This document shows positions 8,585-16,255 of a DNA stretch of 64,000 nucleotides, piece by piece. The position numbers were made by a program, and so were the translations under genes. The notes beneath the pieces are model-generated. The model was not told the DNA's origin. It worked only from the letters and a program-made list of their open reading frames with translations, and ran no database searches. How positions within the stretch are numbered: position 1 is the stretch's first letter; the number at the start of each line of letters is the position of its first letter. This DNA is from Nitrincola sp048264025 (lineage in GTDB: Bacteria; Pseudomonadota; Gammaproteobacteria; Pseudomonadales; Balneatricaceae), in contig NZ_JBLXDN010000002.1 in assembly GCF_048264025.1 (NCBI RefSeq), positions 62,001 to 126,000 of the forward strand, written 5' to 3'.

Positions 8585-9133
8585 CTAACGGGTCTGTTGT
8601 TTTGCTGAGTGTTTCGCTGAGTCTATCCAGGTTGAATCAAAGCGGATCTGTTGAGGATCCAGTTCAAGCGCCTCAATTTTCAGCAATAGCTTTTGGACCG
8701 GTTTCTGCAATTCACTAACACCGCCGTCATTGCCTTCTAATTGATGCATCTGCATCAGGCCAAGATGGTAGAAGCGTAGTAGCTTGATGGCGGTGATGTC
8801 GTTCTGTTCAACACCCGTTTCGACATGGTGCATAATGTTGGTGATGCGCATCAAGCAGCGTTTGAGTTTCCAGCCATACACAGATGCATTCATCCAGGGT
8901 TTATACCAGAGAACCTGCTTGAAAATCAGCGTTGTGAGTATAAACCCCGCCAATACACCGGCAACATTCCAGACAAAGTTATTGCCGTCTGGCTGGCCGA
9001 AGAGCGACACGCTCAAGGTTGACAGCCCCATCGCCAGAACCACAAAAATTACGATCAGAATCAGGGTGTTTTTTCGGGTTTCTTTGCGATAGTTGTCTGG
9101 ATCGCGCTGCTCCAGCTCAAAAATATCTGACAT
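8585..9133 (-). CDS. DUF3087 family membrane protein
   Basis: A 182-residue protein with a charged N-terminus, two membrane segments (about residues 24-45 and 57-76) and a soluble, helical C-terminal part. The E-x-x-D-P-x-x-Y-R-K-E-T-R-K-N start and overall pattern match DUF3087, a family found in marine gammaproteobacteria with no known function. It converges on the LOG gene with a 25-base gap. Upstream lies the long repeat-rich intergenic region. Confidence 0.75.
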   Translation of the reverse strand: MSDIFELEQRDPDNYRKETRKNTLILIVIFVVLAMGLSTLSVSLFGQPDGNNFVWNVAGVLAGFILTTLIFKQVLWYKPWMNASVYGWKLKRCLMRITNIMHHVETGVEQNDITAIKLLRFYHLGLMQMHQLEGNDGGVSELQKPVQKLLLKIEALELDPQQIRFDSTWIDSAKHSAKQQTR

Positions 9134-9578
9134 TCTGGTCTCCTGTTTATTGTTCCTGATGCTCTGGTGGTATGACCCAGCATGCGCATGAGTAGATTGC
9201 AGACAAGATTAACATTTTTTTTGTGGTGCAAACCCTTATTTCAGTGTTTTTTGTAAGGGATTTGGCTTGTTAAGTTAGTGCCATGCTGGGGTGGTGCCAT
9301 CGCTTTGGTGGGACACGCTTTTCGTCATCCTGACCGCTCGGCTGCCGCCAGACGGTCCCACCAAAACGATACCAACACCCCGCCTACAGTCCTGTGCCAA
9401 ACCAACTTTACGCAGGCACCCAAGTTGATGGGGGCTGATGGGATCGGATGTGGCTGACCCAGTGCGCCATGGATGGCGCACTGGAGCCCCCAGGGATGGG
9501 TTTACGGCGTGTCAGCCAGGTCCGATGCCATTAGCCCAAGGCCGTGTGCCTATGAGCCCAAGTCACAGAACAGCATAA
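9134..9578. repeat. Gene-free 445-bp region with two long imperfect inverted repeats
   Basis: No credible gene lies here. Arm 9285-9314 is close to the reverse complement of 9355-9383 (about 30 bp, a few mismatches, sharing T-T-G-G-T-G-G-G-A-C at the inner end). A second nested structure pairs 9431-9458 with 9511-9537, and at its core 9460-9470 and 9473-9483 form a perfect 11-bp stem with a two-base loop. Short direct repeats (GCCCAAG) occur near 9534 and 9556. It could be a pair of large mRNA hairpins, a decayed miniature element or an intergenic repeat family; sequence alone does not decide. Confidence 0.65.
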
Positions 9579-10643
9579 TCAGATCAGTGCTGCAATCGCT
9601 TCGCCCATCTCGGTGGTACTGGCGGTACCACCTAAATCAGGTGTACGTGGTCCTTTGGCCAGGACCGTTTCGATGGCGTTGAGCATGGCATCATGGGCTT
9701 CGGTACAACCGAGGAAGTTAAGCATCAATGCGGCTGACCAGATCATGGCAACGGGGTTGGCAATATTCTGGCCATAGATATCCGGGGCTGAGCCGTGTAC
9801 AGGTTCAAACAGGGAAGGGAAAAGGCCTTCAGGATTCAGGTTGGCTGAGGGCGCCAGGCCGATGGTGCCGGTGCAGGCTGGCCCCAGGTCTGACAGGATG
9901 TCGCCGAACAGGTTACTGGCGACTACGACATCAAAGCGGTCGGGTTGCAATACAAAGCGGGCAGACAGGATGTCGATATGCTGCTTGTCGACGTTAATGT
10001 CCGGGTAATGCGCTGCCATGGCATCGGCACGTTCATCCCACCAGGGCATGCTGATAGCAATGCCATTACTTTTGGTAGCGACGGTCAGGTGTTTTCTTGC
10101 ACGGCTTTGGGCAAGCTCAAAGGCGTATTTCAGTACCCGGTCAGTTCCGTAGCGGGTAAATACGGATTCCTGTATCACCACCTCACGCTCTGTCCCTTCG
10201 AAAATGCGACCACCCAGATTGGTGTATTCACCTTCGGTGTTTTCACGCACCACGTAAAAATCGATATCACCGGCTTTACGACCGGCTAAAGGGCAGGGCA
10301 CACCTTCAAAAAGACGCACCGGACGCAGATTAATGTATTGATCAAATTCACGGCGAAACTTCAGTAACGATCCCCAGAGTGAAATATGGTCTGGAACGGT
10401 TTCCGGCCAGCCTGCGGCACCGAACAGGATCGCATCCATACCAGAAAGTTGTGCCTTCCAGTCATCCGGCATCATCTGGCCATGTTGCTGATAATAGTCA
10501 CAGCTGGCCCATTCAATAGGGGTGTAATTCAGGTTGATATTAAAGCGCTCAGCGGCCACTTGCAGGGCACGCAGCGCTTCGGGCATAACTTCCTTACCTA
10601 TGCCGTCCCCAGCGATGACTGCAATATTGAATGACTGATTCAT
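9579..10643 (-). CDS. dmlA: D-malate dehydrogenase (decarboxylating) / tartrate dehydrogenase
   Basis: A 354-residue beta-decarboxylating dehydrogenase of the isocitrate/isopropylmalate family. It has G-D-G-I-G-K-E-V near residue 12, R-E-N-T-E-G-E-Y-T-N near 140 (the tartrate/D-malate type, lacking LeuB loop features), the T-K-S-N-G catalytic region near 191 and E-P-V-H-G-S-A-P-D-I near 285. Such enzymes oxidise D-malate to pyruvate and CO2 with NAD, and often L-tartrate too. It is divergent from a LysR gene, as E. coli dmlA is from dmlR. Exact substrate preference is not readable. Confidence 0.9.
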   Translation of the reverse strand: MNQSFNIAVIAGDGIGKEVMPEALRALQVAAERFNINLNYTPIEWASCDYYQQHGQMMPDDWKAQLSGMDAILFGAAGWPETVPDHISLWGSLLKFRREFDQYINLRPVRLFEGVPCPLAGRKAGDIDFYVVRENTEGEYTNLGGRIFEGTEREVVIQESVFTRYGTDRVLKYAFELAQSRARKHLTVATKSNGIAISMPWWDERADAMAAHYPDINVDKQHIDILSARFVLQPDRFDVVVASNLFGDILSDLGPACTGTIGLAPSANLNPEGLFPSLFEPVHGSAPDIYGQNIANPVAMIWSAALMLNFLGCTEAHDAMLNAIETVLAKGPRTPDLGGTASTTEMGEAIAALI

Positions 10644-10659
10644 ATTCGATTCTCCTAAG

Positions 10660-10677
10660 TTAATATGGCTATATTAA
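10660..10677. promoter_or_regulatory. Palindromic candidate operator between dmlA and the LysR gene
   Basis: TTAATAT (10660-10666) and ATATTAA (10671-10677) form a perfect 7-bp inverted repeat around GGCT, in the 88-base divergent promoter region. An A/T-rich dyad with T-N11-A spacing is what LysR-type regulators bind. Only the symmetry is observed; binding is inferred. Confidence 0.5.
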
Positions 10678-10731
10678 TTGTGTACAAAATGAATACAATA
10701 CCGTTTCAAGTTAACCTACTGTTTCCATATC

Positions 10732-11643
10732 ATGCATAAAAGTCCATCGAATGATGATTTGCGGGTGTTTATACAAGTGGCTGAAAAAGCCAGTTTTGCC
10801 GCGGCGGCGGTCGATCTGGGTGTGTCAGTGGCTTATATCAGCAAGCGCATACGTAGCCTTGAATCGGCATTGAATACCCGTTTATTGCACCGTACAACAC
10901 GTCGTGTGAGTGTGACAGAGCAAGGCGAAAAGGTGCTGCGTCGGGCTAAGCAGATCCTGGATGATATTGACCAGCTTTATGAAGAGGTCGCTCAGACACG
11001 TCAGACGCCTAGTGGGGTGCTGCGCATCAGTTCCAGCTTCGGCTTTGGTCGTCAGCAGGTTGCCCCGGCTTTGGCTGCCTTGACTGAGCTATACCCGGAA
11101 TTAGCTGTGCGCTTGGAAGTGTTTGACCGTCTGATTGATGTGGCCGGCGAAGGTTTTGATCTGGATGTGCGCATTGGTGAAGAGATAGCCAGTCATCTGA
11201 TCGCACGTAAGTTGGCAGATAACCGACGGCTGCTCTGCGCGGCCCCTGCCTATCTGGATGCGCGAGGAGAACCACAAACCCTGGCCGAGTTGACAGCACA
11301 TGAGTGTCTGGTGATCAAAGAGCGGGACCACCCGTTTGGTTTGTGGCGCCTGGAGTCAGCGGGTGGCGAAAAGCAGATACGGGTACAGGGGCGTTTGTCA
11401 TCCAATCATGGTGAAATTGCCTTGCAGTGGGCACTTCAGGGTAAGGGAATACTGCTGCGCTCGGCATGGGAGGTGGCGCCGTTGATCGAGGCTGGAAAGC
11501 TGCGACATATATTGCCGGAATACTGGCAAACGGCCAATGTCTGGGCCGTCTATCCGCAGCGCTTGGCTGACTCGGCCAAGGTACGTGCCTGTGTCGAGCA
11601 CCTGCAACAGTGGTTTGCGCCCTTGCTGCCCTTATACAGGTAA
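10732..11643 (+). CDS. LysR family transcriptional regulator, probable regulator of dmlA
   Basis: A 303-residue LysR-type regulator: an N-terminal winged helix-turn-helix (about residues 6-65, with F-A-A-A-A-V-D-L-G-V-S-V-A-Y-I-S-K-R-I recognition region) and a LysR substrate-binding domain from about 92. It is related to the DmlR/CrgA branch, as suggested by the H-R-T-T-R-R-V-S-V-T motif. Divergent pairing with the D-malate dehydrogenase gene points to control of that gene in response to D-malate or tartrate; the ligand is inferred from the pairing. Confidence 0.85.
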   Translation: MHKSPSNDDLRVFIQVAEKASFAAAAVDLGVSVAYISKRIRSLESALNTRLLHRTTRRVSVTEQGEKVLRRAKQILDDIDQLYEEVAQTRQTPSGVLRISSSFGFGRQQVAPALAALTELYPELAVRLEVFDRLIDVAGEGFDLDVRIGEEIASHLIARKLADNRRLLCAAPAYLDARGEPQTLAELTAHECLVIKERDHPFGLWRLESAGGEKQIRVQGRLSSNHGEIALQWALQGKGILLRSAWEVAPLIEAGKLRHILPEYWQTANVWAVYPQRLADSAKVRACVEHLQQWFAPLLPLYR

Positions 11644-11781
11644 TTTTGCACACCCGTCACCCCGTGTGAATACCCGATATGTGTGGCAACGGACAGACGA
11701 TATTGCCTCCATCCTGCATGCTTTGTTATCGCAGACAGTCGTCGCGACATGCTTCCCAAGTCTCCCCATCGAGGTATTATC

Positions 11782-12021
11782 ATGAGCATCTTCAACCATC
11801 GTTCGATCAATTCATCGCGCAATCTACTGTTCGGCGTTGCTACCATTGCGGTGCTGCTCGGACTCGGTGGATGTGCTGGTATGTCGAACCAGGACAAAAA
11901 TACAGCGGCCGGTGCCGGTATTGGCGCCGTTGGCGGTGCGGTATTGACTGGCGGCAGTGCGATCGGAACCGTGGGTGGTGCAGCCGTTGGTGGCATCATC
12001 GGTCGTGAAATCAGCAAGTAG
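11782..12021 (+). CDS. osmB: OsmB-like glycine-zipper lipoprotein
   Basis: A 79-residue protein with a signal peptide and lipobox (L-G-G-C, Cys31), followed by a glycine-zipper segment (G-A-G-I-G-A-V-G-G-A-V-L-T-G-G-S) and G-G-A-A-V-G-G-I-I-G. The pattern and size match E. coli OsmB, an osmotically induced outer-membrane lipoprotein of unclear function. I chose the ATG at 11782, which has GAGGT upstream and puts the signal peptide at the N-terminus; a longer frame from 11683 has no signal. Neighbouring genes also look stress-related. Confidence 0.8.
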   Translation: MSIFNHRSINSSRNLLFGVATIAVLLGLGGCAGMSNQDKNTAAGAGIGAVGGAVLTGGSAIGTVGGAAVGGIIGREISK

Positions 12022-12112
12022 CAGTCAAGCAGTCAGTCAGACTTGAGTCTGATCGACGGCCAATAGAGCGGGCCAGGCTCGTTCAGTTCGTTCAAGCACT
12101 GGAGTGCGAAAT

Positions 12113-13156
12113 ATGCCTAAACGTTATCGCGCACCAAGCTGGAACACGATCATGTCGCGTGGACTCTCGACGGCTACGAAAAAGGCGCTGCGCGCAGGAA
12201 CCCGAGCAGTCAAGCGAGCGAGCACTCGCACAGTTACCCACACAGTTACCAAAGCGATCAAGCGGCGCGTGGACGCGAAAAAGCCACCACCAGGTGCGGG
12301 CCGCTGGATCCGCGGGCTTGCTGTAGGGACAGCTGGAGCGCGCCGCTTCAGAGTGTATCGTCCGCTAGGCATCCGCGCGAATGAGCGCGTGCCTCTGCTG
12401 GTTATGCTGCATGGCTGTGGCCAGGATGCCCGCAGCTTTGCGGTAAGTACTCGCATGAATCAAATTGCGGATCGTGAGCGCTTTCTGGTGCTTTACCCTG
12501 AACAGGATCGCCTGTCCAATGCACAGGGCTGCTGGAACTGGTTTGATACGACGGCTACCGGGCGTGCGTTTGGAGAAGTTGAGTTGATCATGAATGCAAT
12601 TGATCAGGTCAACCTGCTTTATCCGGTAGATCCTGCTCGGGTTGCGGTAGCGGGCCTGTCTGCCGGGGCCAGCATGGCGGTGCTGCTGGTTTCGCGTCAC
12701 CCGGAGCGCTTCAGGGCAGTGGCGATGCATTCCGGCATACCCACCGGCACTGCGCATTCCACGCTGACAGCCGTCGGTGCGATGCATGGATTCCTGGGGG
12801 CGGGACGTCTGGATGCCACGCCGACAGTCATGGCTAAGTCCTGGCCGTTCTTGCTGGTGATCCATGGCGATAGCGTGGTGGCTGCCAGTAATGGTCAGGC
12901 CGCAGTAAATGCCTGGGCCGAAGCCGCTGGCGCACGCACATGCGCGTCGCGCAATATACAGCGCGGCAAGCGCTACCCGATGACCGTAACGGACTTCAAG
13001 TGTGGTGTGAAAACGGTGGCGACGCTGGTTGGAATTGAGTCACTCGGGCATGCGTGGAGTGGCGGCTCTGCCAGTGGTGGTGATTTTAGTGACGCGCGGG
13101 GACCTGATGCGTCGCGCATGGTCTGGGCGTTTGTGGCAAGGCAGTTTCGTGCATGA
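12113..13156 (+). CDS. Poly(3-hydroxybutyrate) depolymerase-like esterase
   Basis: A 347-residue alpha/beta hydrolase of the PHB depolymerase/LpqC esterase group. It has M-L-H-G-C-G-Q-D near residue 98 (oxyanion region), the nucleophile in G-L-S-A-G near 180 and a catalytic-type histidine in S-L-G-H-A-W-S-G-G near 310. The first 60 residues are very basic (repeated K-R-A, R-A-V-K-R) and look disordered. The segment H-G-D-S-V-V that should hold the acid residue seems shorter than the usual H-G-x-x-D-x-x-V, so activity is uncertain. Start: ATG at 12113 with GGAG upstream. Confidence 0.75.
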   Translation: MPKRYRAPSWNTIMSRGLSTATKKALRAGTRAVKRASTRTVTHTVTKAIKRRVDAKKPPPGAGRWIRGLAVGTAGARRFRVYRPLGIRANERVPLLVMLHGCGQDARSFAVSTRMNQIADRERFLVLYPEQDRLSNAQGCWNWFDTTATGRAFGEVELIMNAIDQVNLLYPVDPARVAVAGLSAGASMAVLLVSRHPERFRAVAMHSGIPTGTAHSTLTAVGAMHGFLGAGRLDATPTVMAKSWPFLLVIHGDSVVAASNGQAAVNAWAEAAGARTCASRNIQRGKRYPMTVTDFKCGVKTVATLVGIESLGHAWSGGSASGGDFSDARGPDASRMVWAFVARQFRA

Positions 13157-13304
13157 CCACCCAGTAGCTGCGGTTTGCGTTGGATGATCCTTGTTGTGCG
13201 GGGCTTGTGCTATAATGCATCCTGCCGTGTGCGACAACGCACAGAGCCTGGTTCGTTCAAGGCGTAGCCTGTGAAACGATCCAAATCAACTTAAAGGTAT
13301 GCAT

Positions 13305-13460
13305 ATGAATATCCATCTAGCCCTTGCGCCACTGGTGTCCCTGATCGCCGGGATTCTCATTCTAGTCATGCCGCGTTTGCTCAACTACATCGTGGCTATC
13401 TATCTGATTGTCATTGGCTTGATTGGTATCTTCGGCGTGGGCAGCCTCAACTTCCGTTGA
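13305..13460 (+). CDS. DUF3096 family small membrane protein
   Basis: A 51-residue protein read directly from the sequence: a hydrophobic segment at about residues 6-22, M-P-R-L-L-N-Y at 22-28, then a second hydrophobic segment with a G-L-I-G-I-F-G-V-G end. This matches the tiny two-helix DUF3096 proteins, whose function is unknown. A TATAAT at 13211-13216 lies upstream, though without a well-spaced -35. A small perfect stem-loop (TGTGCG/CGCACA) lies in the leader. It sits next to osmB-like and esterase genes. Confidence 0.75.
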   Translation: MNIHLALAPLVSLIAGILILVMPRLLNYIVAIYLIVIGLIGIFGVGSLNFR

Positions 13461-13469
13461 ATGCTATGG

Positions 13470-13518
13470 CCAATGCTCCCTACAGCATTGGTCTAGACTC
13501 TAACCAATGCTGGGTTAG
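13470..13518. terminator. Hairpin pair between convergent genes
   Basis: CCAATGCT (13470-13477) pairs with AGCATTGG (13484-13491) around a six-base loop. CTAACC (13500-13505) pairs with GGTTAG (13513-13518), touching the stop codon of the ABC transporter gene. No long T-tract follows, so termination is inferred from position between convergent genes. Confidence 0.45.
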
Positions 13519-15395
13519 TCCAACCGATAACCCTTGGCCTGCAAATGAAACAACTCAGCGTAGCGTCCATTTTTTGCCAAGAGCGACGCATGATTACCCT
13601 GCTCAATAATTTCGCCATTGCGCAGTAGCAAAATGTTGTCAGCCATTCTGACCGTTGAAAAGCGATGTGAAATCAAAATTACCATGCGCTGCTTGGCATG
13701 GCTGCGAAAGTGCTCAAAAATTTTGGCCTCAGCTTCAGCATCCATAGCGGCCGTGGGTTCATCTAATACCAGTATGTCTGCTTTAGAGCGCATAAACGCA
13801 CGTCCTAGAGCGATTTTTTGCCATTGGCCACCTGAGAGCTCCTGACCGCCCTTAAACCAGCGCCCCAATTGGGTATGGTATTGATCATTCAACTGGTTAA
13901 TAAAAGGGTCTGCCAAACCGAGCCGGCCGGCTTCTTGCCAACGCTCTTCATTGTCGAATTCGGAAACATCACCCGCACCGAGGTTTTCACCTACCAGAAA
14001 CTGGTAACGAACAAAATCCTGAAAAATCACCCCCACACGCTCTCTCAAGCTCTGTGGATCCCATTCATTTAAATCCAGTCCGTCCAGTAGGATACGACCT
14101 TCATCCGGATGGTAAAGGCGGGTCAGTAATTTGATCAGCGTGGTTTTCCCGGATCCATTTTCACCTACCAGGGCTAAGCTTTGGCCCGGTGGCAGGTGTA
14201 GGGATATGCGCTTGAGGGCCGGTTTATTAGCGCCAGGGTAGGTGAAACTGACGGCGTCGAAGCGAATGCCGTCATTCGGCAAGGGGCCGTGGTGCGCGCT
14301 ACCAGATTCCGCTTCAACTGGTTGTTCCAGATACTCATAGAGATTGGACAGGTAGAGGTTGTCTTCATACATGCCACTGATGGCGGTCAAATTGGTGCTG
14401 ATGGCCGTTTGACCCTGCTTGAATATGAGCAGGTACATGGTCATTTGCCCAAGGGTGATGACTCCCTGAATAGCCTCAACCACGATCCAGGCATAGGCGG
14501 CATAGAAAGCCAGTGTCCCCAACAGACCCAGGGCAAAACCCCAGAGATCACGGCGTATAATCAGCCGTTTTTCGGCACTGAACAAGGTGTTGAAAATGGC
14601 TTTGTAGCGATCCAGCAGCAGGGTGCCCAGTCCAAACAGCTTCACTTCTTTGATTGAGTCTTCGCGTGCCAACAGCGTTTCCAGATACATCTGCTTACGG
14701 AGTTCAGGAGAGCGCCAGCGCGACAGCTGAAACGCATCACCGGAAAATTTTGCTTCGGACATAAATACAGGTAGGGCGGCAATAAACAGCACCAGCAAAG
14801 CCCAGGGAGAAAACTGCACCAGCAATACTGCAAAACTGGCTAAAGCAATCGAGTTCTGAATCAGACTGAAGGTTTTATTGACCAAGGCCAGTGGACGGGT
14901 CGATGCTTCGCGTCTTGCTCGCGTTAATTTGTCGTAAAATTCTGAATCTTCAAATTGAGCTAATGATAATGTCTGTGCTTTTTCCAGAATCATCACATTG
15001 ACACGTTGACCCATCAGTGCCTTCAGCAAGGATTGCTGAGCTGATAGACCACGTTGTGCTGCGGCCAGGATCGTAATGACCAGCCCTTCCAGTGCAACCA
15101 GTTGCATAATGGGCCAGTAATCAACCTCTCCCTGATGCTGATAGGTGCTGATTGCCGCGAGTACACCATCAACGATCAGTTGGCCCAGGTAAGCGGCCAG
15201 AGCAGGCATGACACCCGCGACCAGCGTCAACAGCATCAGCCCCCAGGTTAGTGCTCGCGAGGTGCTCCAGACCAGTTGTAAGGCCCGTTGGCTGTATTGA
15301 AATACCGACAGGAAGTCGCGCAGCTTGCTAGTGGATTTAGGCCAGTCAGGTTTTTCAGCCAAGTAGCTATCCTCAGGGTATGACAGCAAAATCAT
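13515..15395 (-). CDS. ABC transporter, fused permease and ATPase
   Basis: A 626-residue half-transporter of the exporter type. Membrane segments occupy roughly residues 45-325. The nucleotide-binding domain from about 375 has Walker A G-E-N-G-S-G-K-T-T, the signature L-S-G-G-Q, Walker B I-L-V-L-D-E-P-T-A and the H-loop I-S-H-R. There is no peptidase C39 domain. It most resembles MdlB/lipid or peptide exporters; the cargo is not readable and no accessory membrane-fusion gene is beside it. comF lies upstream on the same strand. Confidence 0.85.
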   Translation of the reverse strand: MILLSYPEDSYLAEKPDWPKSTSKLRDFLSVFQYSQRALQLVWSTSRALTWGLMLLTLVAGVMPALAAYLGQLIVDGVLAAISTYQHQGEVDYWPIMQLVALEGLVITILAAAQRGLSAQQSLLKALMGQRVNVMILEKAQTLSLAQFEDSEFYDKLTRARREASTRPLALVNKTFSLIQNSIALASFAVLLVQFSPWALLVLFIAALPVFMSEAKFSGDAFQLSRWRSPELRKQMYLETLLAREDSIKEVKLFGLGTLLLDRYKAIFNTLFSAEKRLIIRRDLWGFALGLLGTLAFYAAYAWIVVEAIQGVITLGQMTMYLLIFKQGQTAISTNLTAISGMYEDNLYLSNLYEYLEQPVEAESGSAHHGPLPNDGIRFDAVSFTYPGANKPALKRISLHLPPGQSLALVGENGSGKTTLIKLLTRLYHPDEGRILLDGLDLNEWDPQSLRERVGVIFQDFVRYQFLVGENLGAGDVSEFDNEERWQEAGRLGLADPFINQLNDQYHTQLGRWFKGGQELSGGQWQKIALGRAFMRSKADILVLDEPTAAMDAEAEAKIFEHFRSHAKQRMVILISHRFSTVRMADNILLLRNGEIIEQGNHASLLAKNGRYAELFHLQAKGYRLD

Positions 15396-15434
15396 GAAAT
15401 TGCATCCATATTACAGGATTATTCAGCGTAATTC

Positions 15435-16139
15435 TCAGTCCAGATCAGGCTCTGGCGTACGTGCCAGCACCCAAACCTGTACATGGCTTACCCCCTGGTT
15501 TTTTAATAAGCCTGCAATTTCATCAGCGGTAGCGCCGGTGGTCATGATGTCATCGATAAGTGCGACGCTTTGGGGTAATTCACCACGAATGCTGAAGGCA
15601 CCTTTCAGATTGTTTCGTCTGGCAGATGCACTCAGTGTCATCTGTTTCACCCTCCGGTGTGCCTTACGAAGTTGTCCTGAATCACAGCGAATCTGTAGCT
15701 TTTGGCTTAACAGGTTGGCCAGTAATTCCGCCTGATTGAAACCTCGCAAGGCTTCATCAATGGGGTGCATGGGAACGGGCAAGAGTAGGTCTGGCCAGGT
15801 TTCACAGCGATCCTGAAGGTGGTGTGACAATAATTCGGCTAACCAACCCAGCGCCTGTATACGGCCATGATATTTGATTCCTGGCAGCAGACTGTTGATT
15901 GGAAAGCGGTATTCAAGCGGTGCTTCACAGCGGTCAAACCTGGGGATGGCTTGTTGGCAATGGCTGCAGGTCTGATCGGGAAAGGATCGAGGCAGGCCAC
16001 ACACGGGACAGCCCAGCAGCAGCCAGGGTAGATCGGCATGGCAGTCTTCACACAAGCCATTAATCTGAGCAGTTTGAAGTTGGCAAAGTGAACAGGTTTG
16101 TTTAAATAGTAATCTATAGTTAACTTTGTCGAAAAACAT
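15435..16139 (-). CDS. comF: ComF family phosphoribosyltransferase-like protein
   Basis: A 234-residue ComF-type protein linked to DNA uptake during competence. The N-terminus has paired cysteines typical of a zinc ribbon (C-S-L-C near 16, C-E-D-C near 30, C-P-V-C near 45, C-S-H-C near 58). The C-terminal domain ends with the PRPP-binding loop V-A-L-I-D-D-I-M-T-T-G-A-T near residue 198. It is divergent from bioB, the arrangement also found in Pseudomonas. Confidence 0.9.
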   Translation of the reverse strand: MFFDKVNYRLLFKQTCSLCQLQTAQINGLCEDCHADLPWLLLGCPVCGLPRSFPDQTCSHCQQAIPRFDRCEAPLEYRFPINSLLPGIKYHGRIQALGWLAELLSHHLQDRCETWPDLLLPVPMHPIDEALRGFNQAELLANLLSQKLQIRCDSGQLRKAHRRVKQMTLSASARRNNLKGAFSIRGELPQSVALIDDIMTTGATADEIAGLLKNQGVSHVQVWVLARTPEPDLD

Positions 16140-16149
16140 AAGTTGACAA
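16117..16149. promoter_or_regulatory. Candidate BirA operator of the biotin operon
   Basis: The half-sites at 16117-16125 and 16141-16149 each match the proteobacterial BirA box TTGTWAACY-N15-RGTTWACAA at 8 of 9 positions, with a 15-base spacer. The site lies between divergent comF and bioB. Its right half overlaps the -35 hexamer of the bioB promoter, which suits repression by biotinyl-AMP-bound BirA. The consensus is from published comparative work as I remember it; binding is inferred. Confidence 0.65.
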
Positions 16150-16170
16150 GTCCTTGTGTCAATTTACTAT
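16143..16170 (+). promoter_or_regulatory. Promoter of the bioBFHCD operon
   Basis: A perfect TTGACA (16143-16148) and TACTAT (16165-16170) are 16 bases apart, about 85 bases before the bioB start. The -35 box lies inside the candidate BirA operator. Confidence 0.65.
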
Positions 16171-16255
16171 CATTGCCCATTATCAGAGCTTTCCTGGCTC
16201 TTCGTTTACTGGCTTCAGGCCAGACTACTGTAAAACATTTATGTAGGGTGATGCT

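Noticed and set aside
9275..9481. Short minus-strand frame in the repeat region
   Set aside because: It lies across the hairpin arms, lacks a ribosome site and has no recognisable protein pattern.
11550..12017. 155-codon minus-strand frame over the end of the LysR gene and the osmB-like gene
   Set aside because: Low-complexity P/A translation opposite a glycine-zipper coding region; no ribosome site or homology.
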